Made by a program: the position numbers and the translations under genes. From contig JAGPIR010000075.1 of NCBI GenBank assembly GCA_018054915.1, positions 1 through 6,445 of the forward strand: DNA of 6,445 nt, read 5' to 3'. Below, piece after piece: positions 1-5,489 of this stretch (within the stretch, counting starts at the first letter, position 1; each line of letters starts with the position of its first letter). The notes beneath the pieces are model-generated. The model did not search any database and had not been told where the DNA came from. It saw nothing but the letters and a program-made list of their open reading frames with translations. This stretch comes from Allobrachymonas sp. GTDB taxonomy: Bacteria; Pseudomonadota; Gammaproteobacteria; Burkholderiales; Burkholderiaceae_C.

Positions 1-559
1 GGTAATCGTGCTTGTCATCGCGCAGATGCAGCGTGATGCTGGTGCCGCGTTGTGTCCGGGTAATGGTTTCTGTCTTGAAATCGCCCACACCGCCACTGAT
101 CCAGCGCACGCCCTGCTCGGGTGGCAGACCGGCGCGGCGCGATTCGACCGTAATTTTGTCGGCTACGATGAAGCCTGAATAGAACCCTACGCCAAACTGG
201 CCGATCAACTGGGCATCGGCTTTTTGGTCGCCGGTAAGCCTGTTCATAAAGTCCTTGGTACCGCTCTTGGCGATGGTGCCCAGGTGCTCAATGGCCTCTT
301 GTTCGCTCATGCCAATGCCGCTGTCGGCAATGGTGATGGTTTTGGCCGCCGTGTCCCAGGATACGCGCACGTCGAGGGTGGGCTGGTCTTCGTACAGGGC
401 AGGGGTGTTGAGTGCTTCGAAGCGGAGCTTGTCGGCTGCGTCGGAAGCGTTGCTGATCAACTCCCGCAGGAAGATGTCCGGGTTGGAATAGAGCGAATGC
501 GTGACCAGATGCAGCAATTGGGCCACTTCGGCCTGGAAAGAGTGGGTTTGTACAGTCAT
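1..559 (-). CDS. htpG: Molecular chaperone HtpG (bacterial Hsp90), N-terminal part, cut by window edge
   Basis: Cytosolic ATP-dependent chaperone of the Hsp90 family. Only the first 186 residues are in the window; the full family protein is roughly 620-650 residues, so the rest lies beyond the left edge. This part is the GHKL ATP-binding domain. The N-box is near residues 32-41 (RELISNASDA, with the ATPase Glu33 and the Mg-binding Asn37). DSGIGM at 79-84 is the adenine-binding motif. GTIAKSGT at 94-101 is the lid segment, and QFGVGFYSGF at 121-130 is the glycine-rich loop. The ATG at 557-559 is chosen because the N-terminus then lines up with E. coli HtpG (FQAEVAQLLHLV versus FQSEVKQLLHLM). 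No strong Shine-Dalgarno is visible in front of it. The gene is divergent from purB, and a sigma-32-like promoter lies 34 bp upstream of the start. The identification is very secure. Confidence 0.97.
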   Translation of the reverse strand, partial: MTVQTHSFQAEVAQLLHLVTHSLYSNPDIFLRELISNASDAADKLRFEALNTPALYEDQPTLDVRVSWDTAAKTITIADSGIGMSEQEAIEHLGTIAKSGTKDFMNRLTGDQKADAQLIGQFGVGFYSGFIVADKITVESRRAGLPPEQGVRWISGGVGDFKTETITRTQRGTSITLHLRDDKHDY

Positions 560-592
560 GTGAGAAAACAAGAGGAAGAAACGGTTCAGGAA

Positions 593-620
593 AAATAGGC
601 CCGGAGAAGCCTTTTTCAAG
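593..620 (-). promoter_or_regulatory. Heat-shock (sigma-32/RpoH-type) promoter for htpG
   Basis: Read on the minus strand, 620-614 is CTTGAAA, a perfect match to the sigma-32 -35 element. After a 13-bp spacer, 600-593 is GCCTATTT, matching 5 of the 7 defined positions of the -10 element CCCCATNT. The spacing is within the known range. Transcription would start near 586, giving a leader of about 27 nt before the htpG ATG. htpG is a classical RpoH regulon gene, so the context fits. The match is seen directly; promoter activity is inferred. Confidence 0.72.
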
Positions 621-682
621 TTGCTGGCACTGATGGGGCGCTACGGTCAGCAAATTTGGCAGTCTAGCCTAGTCGTACCGCC

Positions 683-688
683 TACAAT
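683..688 (+). promoter_or_regulatory. -10-like element just upstream of purB
   Basis: TACAAT at 683-688 is a good sigma-70 -10 hexamer (5/6) ending 8 bp before the purB ATG. Transcription would then begin at about 694-697, on or next to the start codon. No clear -35 is present 16-19 bp upstream. TTGGCA at 656-661 is the best candidate, but its 21-bp spacer is too long. There is also no Shine-Dalgarno at a workable distance (AGGG at 691-694 is only 2 nt from the ATG). A leaderless or near-leaderless mRNA is plausible but unproven. Confidence 0.4.
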
Positions 689-696
689 GCAGGGCC

Positions 697-2091
697 ATGC
701 AACACACAGAATCTGAATGGACCCCCCTGACGGCCGTTTCGCCGCTGGATGGGCGTTATGCGGGCAAGCTCAAGCCGTTACGCTGCAGTATGAGCGAGTT
801 TGGTTACATGCGCTTTCGGGTGCAGGTGGAGGTGGCGTGGTTCATGGCGCTCAGCGATGCGGGCATGGCGCAGTTCAAGCCCCTGACGCCTGGTGCGCGC
901 ATGTTCCTGATGGATCTGGTCAAGGGGTTTTCGGTGGACGATGCGCGCGCCATCAAGCAGTTTGAAAAAACCACCAACCACGACGTGAAAGCCGTGGAAT
1001 ACTGGATCAGGGGCAAATTCGACGGCCGCACTGAATTGCAAAATGCAGCCGAATTCGTGCATTTCGCCTGCACCAGCGAGGACATTAACAACACCAGCCA
1101 TGCCCTGCAGCTCAAGGCCTGCCGGGAGCAGACCGTGTTGCCCGGCTTGGATACGATTTGCGCCAGTCTGCGTGTGATGGCGCAGCAATATGCGGCCATT
1201 CCCATGCTCAGCCGCACCCATGGACAAACCGCCAGCCCCACCACGGTCGGCAAGGAAATGGCCAACGTGCTGGTGCGGCTGCAAAAGGCGCGTGATCAGA
1301 TCGCTGCCGTGCCGCTGCTGGCCAAGATGAATGGCGCAGTCGGCAATTACAACGCGCATTTGAGTGCGGCACCTGAGATTGACTGGGAAGCCTTCAGCCG
1401 TCGCGTAGTGGAAGCGCCAGAGCCCATGGGGCTTGGCCTTACGTTTCAGCCGTACAGCATCCAGATTGAGCCGCACGACTACATGGCCGAGCTGTTTGAC
1501 GCAGTGGCCCGCAGCAACACCATTCTGATCGACTTGGCGCGCGATGTGTGGGGCTACATCAGCCTGGGTTACTTCAAACAGCGGCTGAAAGAAGGCGAAA
1601 TTGGCTCTTCCACCATGCCACACAAGGTCAACCCTATCGATTTCGAGAACGCAGAAGGCAACCTGGGCTTGAGCAACGCCCTGTTGCGCCACCTGAGCGA
1701 AAAATTGCCCATCAGCCGCTGGCAGCGTGACCTGACGGACTCCACCGTGCTGCGCAATATGGGCGTGGCGCTGGGGCATGCCGTGCTGGCCTATCAGTCG
1801 CTGCAAACGGGTCTTGCCAAGCTGCAGCTCAATGAAGAACGTCTGGCCGAGGATCTGGACAGCGCCTGGGAGGTACTGGCCGAGCCGATCCAGACCGTGA
1901 TGCGCCGCTACGGCGTTCCGGGCGCGTATGAAAAACTCAAGGAAGTGACCCGAGGAAAGCGTGTGCGTGCCACCGATCTGCACGCACTCATTGAGGGGCT
2001 GGACATTCCGCAAGAAGCAAAAGACCGTTTGCTGGCGCTTACGCCTGCGGGTTACACCGGTATGGCGGAAGCTCTGGCGCATCGCGCCTGA
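697..2091 (+). CDS. purB: Adenylosuccinate lyase (PurB)
   Basis: A cytosolic homotetrameric enzyme of the fumarase/aspartase superfamily. It cleaves fumarate from SAICAR in IMP synthesis and from adenylosuccinate in AMP synthesis. The product is 464 residues and complete; E. coli PurB has 456. Visible landmarks are SPLDGRY at 15-21 (typical PurB N-terminus), TSEDINNTSHA at 126-136, SRTHGQTASPTT at 172-183 with the catalytic-acid His175, MNGAVGNYNAH at 211-221, and the family signature SSTMPHKVNP at 304-313, whose mobile loop carries the catalytic serine. The ATG at 697 places SPLDGRY at the usual distance from the N-terminus and follows the only promoter-like element. The gene is single: htpG diverges upstream and sixA converges downstream with a 48-bp gap. 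No clear intrinsic terminator follows. Nothing in the protein is missing or odd. Confidence 0.97.
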   Translation: MQHTESEWTPLTAVSPLDGRYAGKLKPLRCSMSEFGYMRFRVQVEVAWFMALSDAGMAQFKPLTPGARMFLMDLVKGFSVDDARAIKQFEKTTNHDVKAVEYWIRGKFDGRTELQNAAEFVHFACTSEDINNTSHALQLKACREQTVLPGLDTICASLRVMAQQYAAIPMLSRTHGQTASPTTVGKEMANVLVRLQKARDQIAAVPLLAKMNGAVGNYNAHLSAAPEIDWEAFSRRVVEAPEPMGLGLTFQPYSIQIEPHDYMAELFDAVARSNTILIDLARDVWGYISLGYFKQRLKEGEIGSSTMPHKVNPIDFENAEGNLGLSNALLRHLSEKLPISRWQRDLTDSTVLRNMGVALGHAVLAYQSLQTGLAKLQLNEERLAEDLDSAWEVLAEPIQTVMRRYGVPGAYEKLKEVTRGKRVRATDLHALIEGLDIPQEAKDRLLALTPAGYTGMAEALAHRA

Positions 2092-2139
2092 GCGGCCTTT
2101 TCGTTTTCGCGCCTGGTTCCGGGATTTCTGGCGGGGCGC

Positions 2140-2601
2140 TCAAAGCATCTGCGGATTCTGCACGGCAACCAGCACCACCTGCGGTTCGCCGTCGCGGATG
2201 CGGTGGCGCAGCCACCATACGGCTCCCTTCTTGATGGCGCAGGGTGTTTGCATGGCCAGCAGGCGCTGGGCCGTCAGGCCTAGCGTAGGCTGGTGGCCGA
2301 CCACCAGCACTGGCGTCGGGCTGTCCGGCCACCCAACCGCCTGCAGCAAATCCTCGGTCCGGGCTGCCGGCGTCAATTGCGGGCAGATCTGGTACTGATC
2401 GCGGGTCAGCCGTTGCACGGTCTGGCGGGTGCGCAGGGCTGGGCTGCAGAGAATGCGCGTATCGGGGGGCAGGTGGCGCTTCAGCCATGCGGCCATTTCG
2501 GCCGCCTGTGTTTCACCGTTCCGGGTCAGCGGGCGATCCAGGTCGTTCATGGTGTTGTTGATGTCCACGGCCTGGGCGTGGCGCCATAGCAGCAAATCCA
2601 T
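2140..2601 (-). CDS. sixA: Phosphohistidine phosphatase SixA (histidine phosphatase superfamily)
   Basis: A 153-residue histidine-phosphatase-superfamily protein, close to the 161 residues of E. coli SixA and without additional domains. Arg7-His8 in LLWRHAQA is the catalytic RH motif; the usual following Gly is Ala here, as in many SixA-type proteins. RPLTRNG at 23-29 and SPALRTRQT at 53-61 are the conserved substrate-side motifs, and VVGHQPTLG at 100-108 provides the second catalytic His103. E. coli SixA removes phosphate from phosphohistidine in the ArcB HPt domain and in NPr of the nitrogen PTS; which partner is used here is unknown. The ATG at 2601 is preferred over an upstream in-frame start because it puts the RH motif at residues 7-8 and has AAGGAG 9 nt upstream. 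It lies 62 bp downstream of ppk1 on the same strand, so the two probably form an operon. Confidence 0.9.
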   Translation of the reverse strand: MDLLLWRHAQAVDINNTMNDLDRPLTRNGETQAAEMAAWLKRHLPPDTRILCSPALRTRQTVQRLTRDQYQICPQLTPAARTEDLLQAVGWPDSPTPVLVVGHQPTLGLTAQRLLAMQTPCAIKKGAVWWLRHRIRDGEPQVVLVAVQNPQML

Positions 2602-2610
2602 ACGGGGTGT

Positions 2611-2616
2611 CTCCTT
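2611..2616 (-). promoter_or_regulatory. Shine-Dalgarno site that fixes the sixA start
   Basis: On the minus strand 2616-2611 reads AAGGAG, 9 nt before the ATG at 2601. It is the only strong Shine-Dalgarno sequence in front of a gene in this window. It decides the start against the longer reading frame, which would extend to 2823 inside the end of ppk1. Confidence 0.8.
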
Positions 2617-2637
2617 GAGAGGGGCTGGCGCGCGGCA

Positions 2638-2650
2638 CAAAACGGTTTTG
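2638..2650. repeat. Short perfect inverted repeat between ppk1 and sixA
   Basis: CAAAAC-G-GTTTTG is a 13-bp perfect dyad with a 1-nt centre in the 62-bp gap between the ppk1 stop and the sixA start. The centre is too small for an RNA hairpin with a full stem and there is no adjoining T-run, so it does not look like a terminator. It could be a protein-binding site or chance. Confidence 0.3.
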
Positions 2651-2663
2651 CATCCGTGACGGG

Positions 2664-4730
2664 CTAGTCCGCCAATGTGCGATGCGTGCCATTGCGGTAG
2701 CGGTCCATCAGGGCCTGCTGCACGTTGCGGGGGGAATCGATGGGCGCGACAGGCCGCAGGTAACTGCCATCCGCCTGCATTTGCCAGGCCAGAGCTTCGT
2801 CGTGCAGATAGGCCAACAGGCATTCGTCAATGATGCGCTGGCGCAGCGCTGGCTCCCTTACGGGCCAGGCGACTTCGATGCGGCGCAGCATGTTGCGGTT
2901 CATCCAGTCGGCGCTCGACAGATACAGATGCTCGGTGCCTGCGATGTCGAAATAAAACACGCGCGAGTGTTCAAGCAGGCGGCCGATGATCGAGCGGACA
3001 CGGATGTTGCCGGTCACGTCCGCAATCTGCGCGGGCAGCATGCAGGCTCCGCGCACGATCAGGTCGATCTGCGCGCCTTTTTGTCCGGCCTCGATCAGGG
3101 CGCGGATCAGTGTTTCGTCCGTCAATGCGTTCATCTTGGCGACAATGCGGCCGCGCTGGCCTGAAGCTGCCGCCTTGCCAGCCTGCCGGATGAGCCGGAG
3201 CATCGTGTTTTGCAGATGGTAGGGCGCCATCAGCATGCGCGACAGCCGTGGAATGTTGCTCTGGCTGGCCAGATGGGCGAAAACCTTCTGCATGTCGCCG
3301 GTGAGGGCATCGTCGGCGGTGAAGTGGCCCAGGTCGGTGTAAAGGCGGGCGGTGCGCGGGTTGTAATTGCCGGTTGACAAGTGCCCGTAACGCTTGAGGC
3401 GCCGGCCTTCACGCCGTGTGACCAGTAATATCTTGGCGTGGGTCTTGAGGCCAACCACACCATAAACGACCTGGGCGCCAACAGTCTCGAGCCGTTCCGA
3501 CCAGTTGATGTTGGCTTCTTCGTCGAATCGTGCCTTCAATTCCACCAGTGCCGTCACTTCCTTGCCGCTTCGCACGGCCTGGCACAGCAGGTCGATCAGC
3601 ACCGGGTCGGAGCCGGTGCGGTAGATCGTCTGCTGGATGGAAACCACCTGCGGGTCCTTGACCGCTTGGCGCAACAGTTCAAGCACCGGATCGAAGCTTT
3701 CGAACGGCAGATGCACCAGCACGTCACCTTGCTGCAAGCGCTTGAACATGGACGGTTCGCCCTGAAGAGCGACCGGATACGCGCAATGGAACGGGGGGAA
3801 CATCAGTTCGGGCCGGTTGACGAGATCGATCAGCATGCCCATGCGCGCCAAGTTGACCGGGCCGCGCACGCGGTACAGCGCCTGGGGCAACAATTCGAAC
3901 TGGTGGCACAGCAACGCGGCCATTTCATCGGAGCAATCCGATGACACCTCCAGTCGCACCGCCTTGCCGTAATGGCGTTGCTGGAGTCCTTCGCGCAGGG
4001 CTGTGAGCAGATTTCCCACATCGTCTTCATCTACGGCCAGATCGGAATGCCGTGTTACCCGGAATTGAGACAGTTGCTCGATGGAGCGGTTGGGGAACAG
4101 TTCTTGCAAGTGGGCACGCAGCACGCTGGGCAGCGAAACCAGGAGATTTTTCCCGCCACACAATGCGAGTGGCAGAGGCAGCAGGCGGGGCAAGGCGCGC
4201 GGCACCTTGATGATGGCAATGCTGTTGGAACGTCCCAGCGCATCTTGTCCGCCGAGTTTGACGATGAAGTTCAGTGACTTGTTGGCCACCTGAGGAAACG
4301 GATGTGCGGGGTCGAGGCTGACTGGCAGGAGCAGGGGCATGACTTCGCGCCGGAAATAATTTCCGACCCAGCGCCGTTGCTCGGGCGTGCGCTCTACATG
4401 CGGAACGATGCGGATATTTTGAGCGTGCATGGCCGGATGCAGCTGGTTGCGCAAGATATCGTATTGCCGTGCGACCAAGGCATGGGCCCTTTCGCTGACT
4501 TTGAGGAAACCTTTCTCGTTGAACTCTCCTTCCTGTACATGCGCCTGTGCAGCATGGAGCAGATTGGCCATGCGTACCTCGAAATATTCGTCGAGATTGG
4601 ACGAAACGATGGACAGATAGCGCAGCCGCTCCAGCAGCGGCACCTCCTCGCGGGCGGCCCAGTCCAGTACACGGGCATTGAATGCCAGAATGCTCAAGTC
4701 GCGGTCGATCAGGGGAGGCTGGATGGTCAT
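2664..4730 (-). CDS. ppk1: Polyphosphate kinase 1 (PPK1)
   Basis: Reversibly transfers the gamma-phosphate of ATP to inorganic polyphosphate through a phosphohistidine intermediate. It is a membrane-associated tetramer in E. coli, although this sequence has no obvious membrane segment. The product is 688 residues, the same length as E. coli PPK1, and complete. The N-terminal domain opens with LIDRDLSILAFNARVL (7-22) and has SSNLDEYFEVRMA at 43-55. The first PLD-like catalytic domain contains LVELKARFDEEANI (395-408) and GLKTHAK (427-433), where His431 matches the autophosphorylated His435 of E. coli; YGHLSTGNYNP follows at 448-458. The second PLD-like domain has IVRGACML (558-565) and RLLEHSR (584-590), with His589 matching E. 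coli His592, and SSADWMNRN at 605-613. The ATG at 4730 is chosen because it gives the standard N-terminus, though no Shine-Dalgarno precedes it. sixA follows 62 bp downstream on the same strand. Confidence 0.97.
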   Translation of the reverse strand: MTIQPPLIDRDLSILAFNARVLDWAAREEVPLLERLRYLSIVSSNLDEYFEVRMANLLHAAQAHVQEGEFNEKGFLKVSERAHALVARQYDILRNQLHPAMHAQNIRIVPHVERTPEQRRWVGNYFRREVMPLLLPVSLDPAHPFPQVANKSLNFIVKLGGQDALGRSNSIAIIKVPRALPRLLPLPLALCGGKNLLVSLPSVLRAHLQELFPNRSIEQLSQFRVTRHSDLAVDEDDVGNLLTALREGLQQRHYGKAVRLEVSSDCSDEMAALLCHQFELLPQALYRVRGPVNLARMGMLIDLVNRPELMFPPFHCAYPVALQGEPSMFKRLQQGDVLVHLPFESFDPVLELLRQAVKDPQVVSIQQTIYRTGSDPVLIDLLCQAVRSGKEVTALVELKARFDEEANINWSERLETVGAQVVYGVVGLKTHAKILLVTRREGRRLKRYGHLSTGNYNPRTARLYTDLGHFTADDALTGDMQKVFAHLASQSNIPRLSRMLMAPYHLQNTMLRLIRQAGKAAASGQRGRIVAKMNALTDETLIRALIEAGQKGAQIDLIVRGACMLPAQIADVTGNIRVRSIIGRLLEHSRVFYFDIAGTEHLYLSSADWMNRNMLRRIEVAWPVREPALRQRIIDECLLAYLHDEALAWQMQADGSYLRPVAPIDSPRNVQQALMDRYRNGTHRTLAD

Positions 4731-4774
4731 GTGGTGTGGCCGTGCAGAAAATGGATCAAGCTTACTTGTTAATC

Positions 4775-4789
4775 ATGACAGATTGACAA
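4775..4789 (-). promoter_or_regulatory. Possible Pho-box-like half sites upstream of ppk1
   Basis: On the minus strand, TTGTCAA (4789-4783) is followed by CTGTCAT (4781-4775), ending 44 bp before the ppk1 ATG. CTGTCAT is exactly the repeat unit of the E. coli Pho box. However, the two units are 8 bp apart instead of the usual 11, and no second unit occurs at +11 or -11. TTGTCA could also serve as a -35 element, but no convincing -10 follows at 16-18 bp. Phosphate-starvation control of ppk1 is known in several bacteria, so the site is listed as tentative. Confidence 0.25.
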
Positions 4790-4991
4790 ACACCCAACGG
4801 CACTGGATTTCGGGGGCGGAGGGTGTGTCACAGCAGCGCAGGCGTGATGATGCATATGTTCCACCAGGGTTCTGCGCGCAAGTCATGTGCCCAACCAAGC
4901 GCAGCGTGGCATCCGGGTGGTCACAGACGGCCAGGGCCAGGCGTGTACGCAACCGGGCAGGGGTGTTGCTGGCATTTCATGGATTTCACGT

Positions 4992-5008
4992 CCTGTTTAC
5001 AGGTTTTT
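4992..5008 (+). terminator. Weak hairpin followed by T-run
   Basis: CCTG-TTTA-CAGG at 4992-5003 can form a 4-bp stem (5 bp with a 2-nt loop) and runs straight into five Ts at 5004-5008. The form is that of an intrinsic terminator, but the stem is very short and no upstream plus-strand gene is known. It may be chance. Confidence 0.2.
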
Positions 5009-5117
5009 CGATCTATTTTGCAGTACCTGCGCGGCGTGTGGCAGGGAAATCCTCTTTGCGGCCAGTACTGACGGACACATTGTTTGCTTGACGCAGGTAT
5101 ATCGGGACATATCTGGC

Positions 5118-5160
5118 AAAAAGCGGTGATACACCAGTCAATTCGGGGGCTTTCTTTTTT
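5118..5160. terminator. Possible bidirectional intrinsic terminator upstream of nrdJ
   Basis: AAAAAGC at 5118-5124 can pair with GCTTT at 5149-5153 around an inner GGTG-ATA-CACC hairpin (5125-5135). On the plus strand a T-rich tract (TTTCTTTTTT, 5151-5160) follows. On the minus strand the inner hairpin is followed by GC and then TTTTT (5122-5118). The stems are short (4-5 bp), so efficiency is doubtful. It would insulate nrdJ from upstream transcription, or end an unrecognised transcript from either side. Confidence 0.4.
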
Positions 5161-5177
5161 GTACAAGTGGTTCACGG

Positions 5178-5193
5178 GCGCTATCCGTAGGGG
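5178..5193 (+). promoter_or_regulatory. NrdR box 1 (upstream, weaker copy)
   Basis: Aligned to the NrdR consensus acaCwAtATaTwGtgt, this site matches about 9 of 16 positions, but it keeps the core dyad CTAT...TAG (5181-5190). It lies exactly 31 bp upstream of the stronger second box, the spacing of three helical turns typical of paired NrdR sites. That spacing is the main support for an otherwise weak match. Confidence 0.5.
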
Positions 5194-5208
5194 TATTTTT
5201 GAAAAATG

Positions 5209-5224
5209 ACACTACATCTAGTGT
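5209..5224 (+). promoter_or_regulatory. NrdR box 2 (strong copy) in the nrdJ promoter
   Basis: ACACTACATCTAGTGT matches the NrdR consensus acaCwAtATaTwGtgt at 14 of 16 positions and is an almost perfect palindrome (ACACTA...TAGTGT). NrdR is a zinc-finger/ATP-cone repressor that binds paired boxes at ribonucleotide reductase promoters when dATP is high. Here the site ends 18 bp before the proposed -10 element, so bound NrdR would cover the -35 region and block nrdJ transcription. The downstream gene is a ribonucleotide reductase, which strengthens the call. Confidence 0.78.
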
Positions 5225-5242
5225 CTTTCTGTGCATTCGCGG

Positions 5243-5248
5243 TATAGT
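5243..5248 (+). promoter_or_regulatory. Likely -10 element of the nrdJ promoter
   Basis: TATAGT (5/6 to TATAAT) lies 18 bp downstream of NrdR box 2. The matching -35 position (about 5219-5225) falls inside that box and is a poor match, as expected if the operator overlaps the promoter. Transcription would start near 5255, about 235 nt before the nrdJ ATG. Confidence 0.45.
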
Positions 5249-5254
5249 AACGAA

Positions 5255-5489
5255 ACTGTTGCCAAGTACTGATGGATTTCAGCGATCATGCGGATCCTTA
5301 TCTGCGGCGTAAACAGCATTTCGGACCGCTGGCATGTTAGCGCCGGCGTGATCATGGCTCCCCTGCCGTCAGCACCAGGGAGAGGCCACGGAATTTTTGG
5401 AAAGAAGCGCGGTCTGCATCGAATGCGGACGTGTCTTCGAAATTTGAAACCTGCCCGGGTGTCCGGGTTTTGCCACACGAGACTGTCTT
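5255..5489 (+). promoter_or_regulatory. Long structured 5' leader of nrdJ, candidate cis-regulatory RNA
   Basis: The region between the proposed start site and the nrdJ ATG can form a series of hairpins, read by eye. P1 is 5290-5305: 6 bp with one G-U and a CCTT loop. P2 is 5327-5348: 7 bp with one U-G and an 8-nt loop. P3 is 5355-5388: 11 bp with single-base bulges at 5381 and 5384 and a 10-nt loop. P4 is 5412-5430: 8 bp with one U-G and a CGA loop, extendable to 5407-5434. P5 is 5454-5467: CCCGG-GTGT-CCGGG followed by TTTT. P5 overlaps an alternative pairing of GTGT (5459-5462) with ACAC (5475-5478), so the two are mutually exclusive. No Shine-Dalgarno is evident before the ATG. The signature elements of a cobalamin riboswitch are not recognisable. 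A structured 'nrdJ RNA' motif may already be described from comparative genomics, as I recall without certainty. The start site is inferred, so the 5' boundary is approximate. Confidence 0.5.

Larger units (their letters stand above)
4731..5177. other. Long non-coding stretch between ppk1 and the nrdJ control region
   Basis: About 450 bp with no protein gene I can support. Frames on both strands are short, overlap each other, lack ribosome binding sites and resemble no family. The left end is the ppk1 upstream region and holds the CTGTCAT/TTGTCAA motifs (listed separately). The middle, roughly 4800-4985, shows nothing I can interpret. The right part has a weak hairpin with a T-run near 4992-5008, one copy of a 12-bp repeat at 5064-5075, a -35-like TTGACG at 5088-5093, direct ATATC repeats at 5099-5103 and 5109-5113, and a possible terminator at 5118-5160. 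An unannotated small RNA is conceivable. Confidence 0.55.
5064..5276 (+). repeat. Two copies of a 12-bp direct repeat flanking the nrdJ promoter
   Basis: AGTACTGACGGA at 5064-5075 and AGTACTGATGGA at 5265-5276 match at 11 of 12 positions. Both are preceded by GCC or GCCA and lie 201 bp apart, one before and one just after the proposed nrdJ promoter. The core AGTACT is itself palindromic. Function unknown; could be chance or a binding site. Confidence 0.3.

Noticed and set aside
778..2082. A 434-codon open frame on the minus strand opposite purB
   Set aside because: It lies wholly antisense to a secure purB with normal conserved motifs. The predicted protein is rich in His/Gln/Arg and resembles no family; this is the usual third-position GC shadow.
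2076..2107. Intrinsic terminator at the end of purB
   Set aside because: GGCGC-ATC-GCGCC (2076-2088) is a hairpin inside the last codons, but nine bases separate it from the first T-run, so it does not fit a standard terminator.
2602..2823. N-terminal extension of SixA by 74 codons
   Set aside because: It would overlap the 3' end of ppk1, bury the RH motif deep in the protein, and ignore the good AAGGAG before the ATG at 2601.
4678..5091. Plus-strand frames of 82-137 codons in the gap
   Set aside because: They overlap each other in different frames, one runs into ppk1, and none has a Shine-Dalgarno or a recognisable domain.
4921..5175. Minus-strand 84-codon frame in the ppk1-nrdJ gap
   Set aside because: It begins with GTG without a ribosome binding site, runs through the terminator-like hairpin and resembles no family.
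5397..5447. TTG-started 16-codon frame with a CxxC motif in the nrdJ leader
   Set aside because: Non-ATG start, very short, and the CxxC falls in the P4 hairpin whose base pairing explains the sequence better. Not supportable as a gene.
5255..5489. Canonical cobalamin riboswitch
   Set aside because: The region around 5365-5390 superficially recalls a B12 box, but the consensus core and the other conserved segments are absent.
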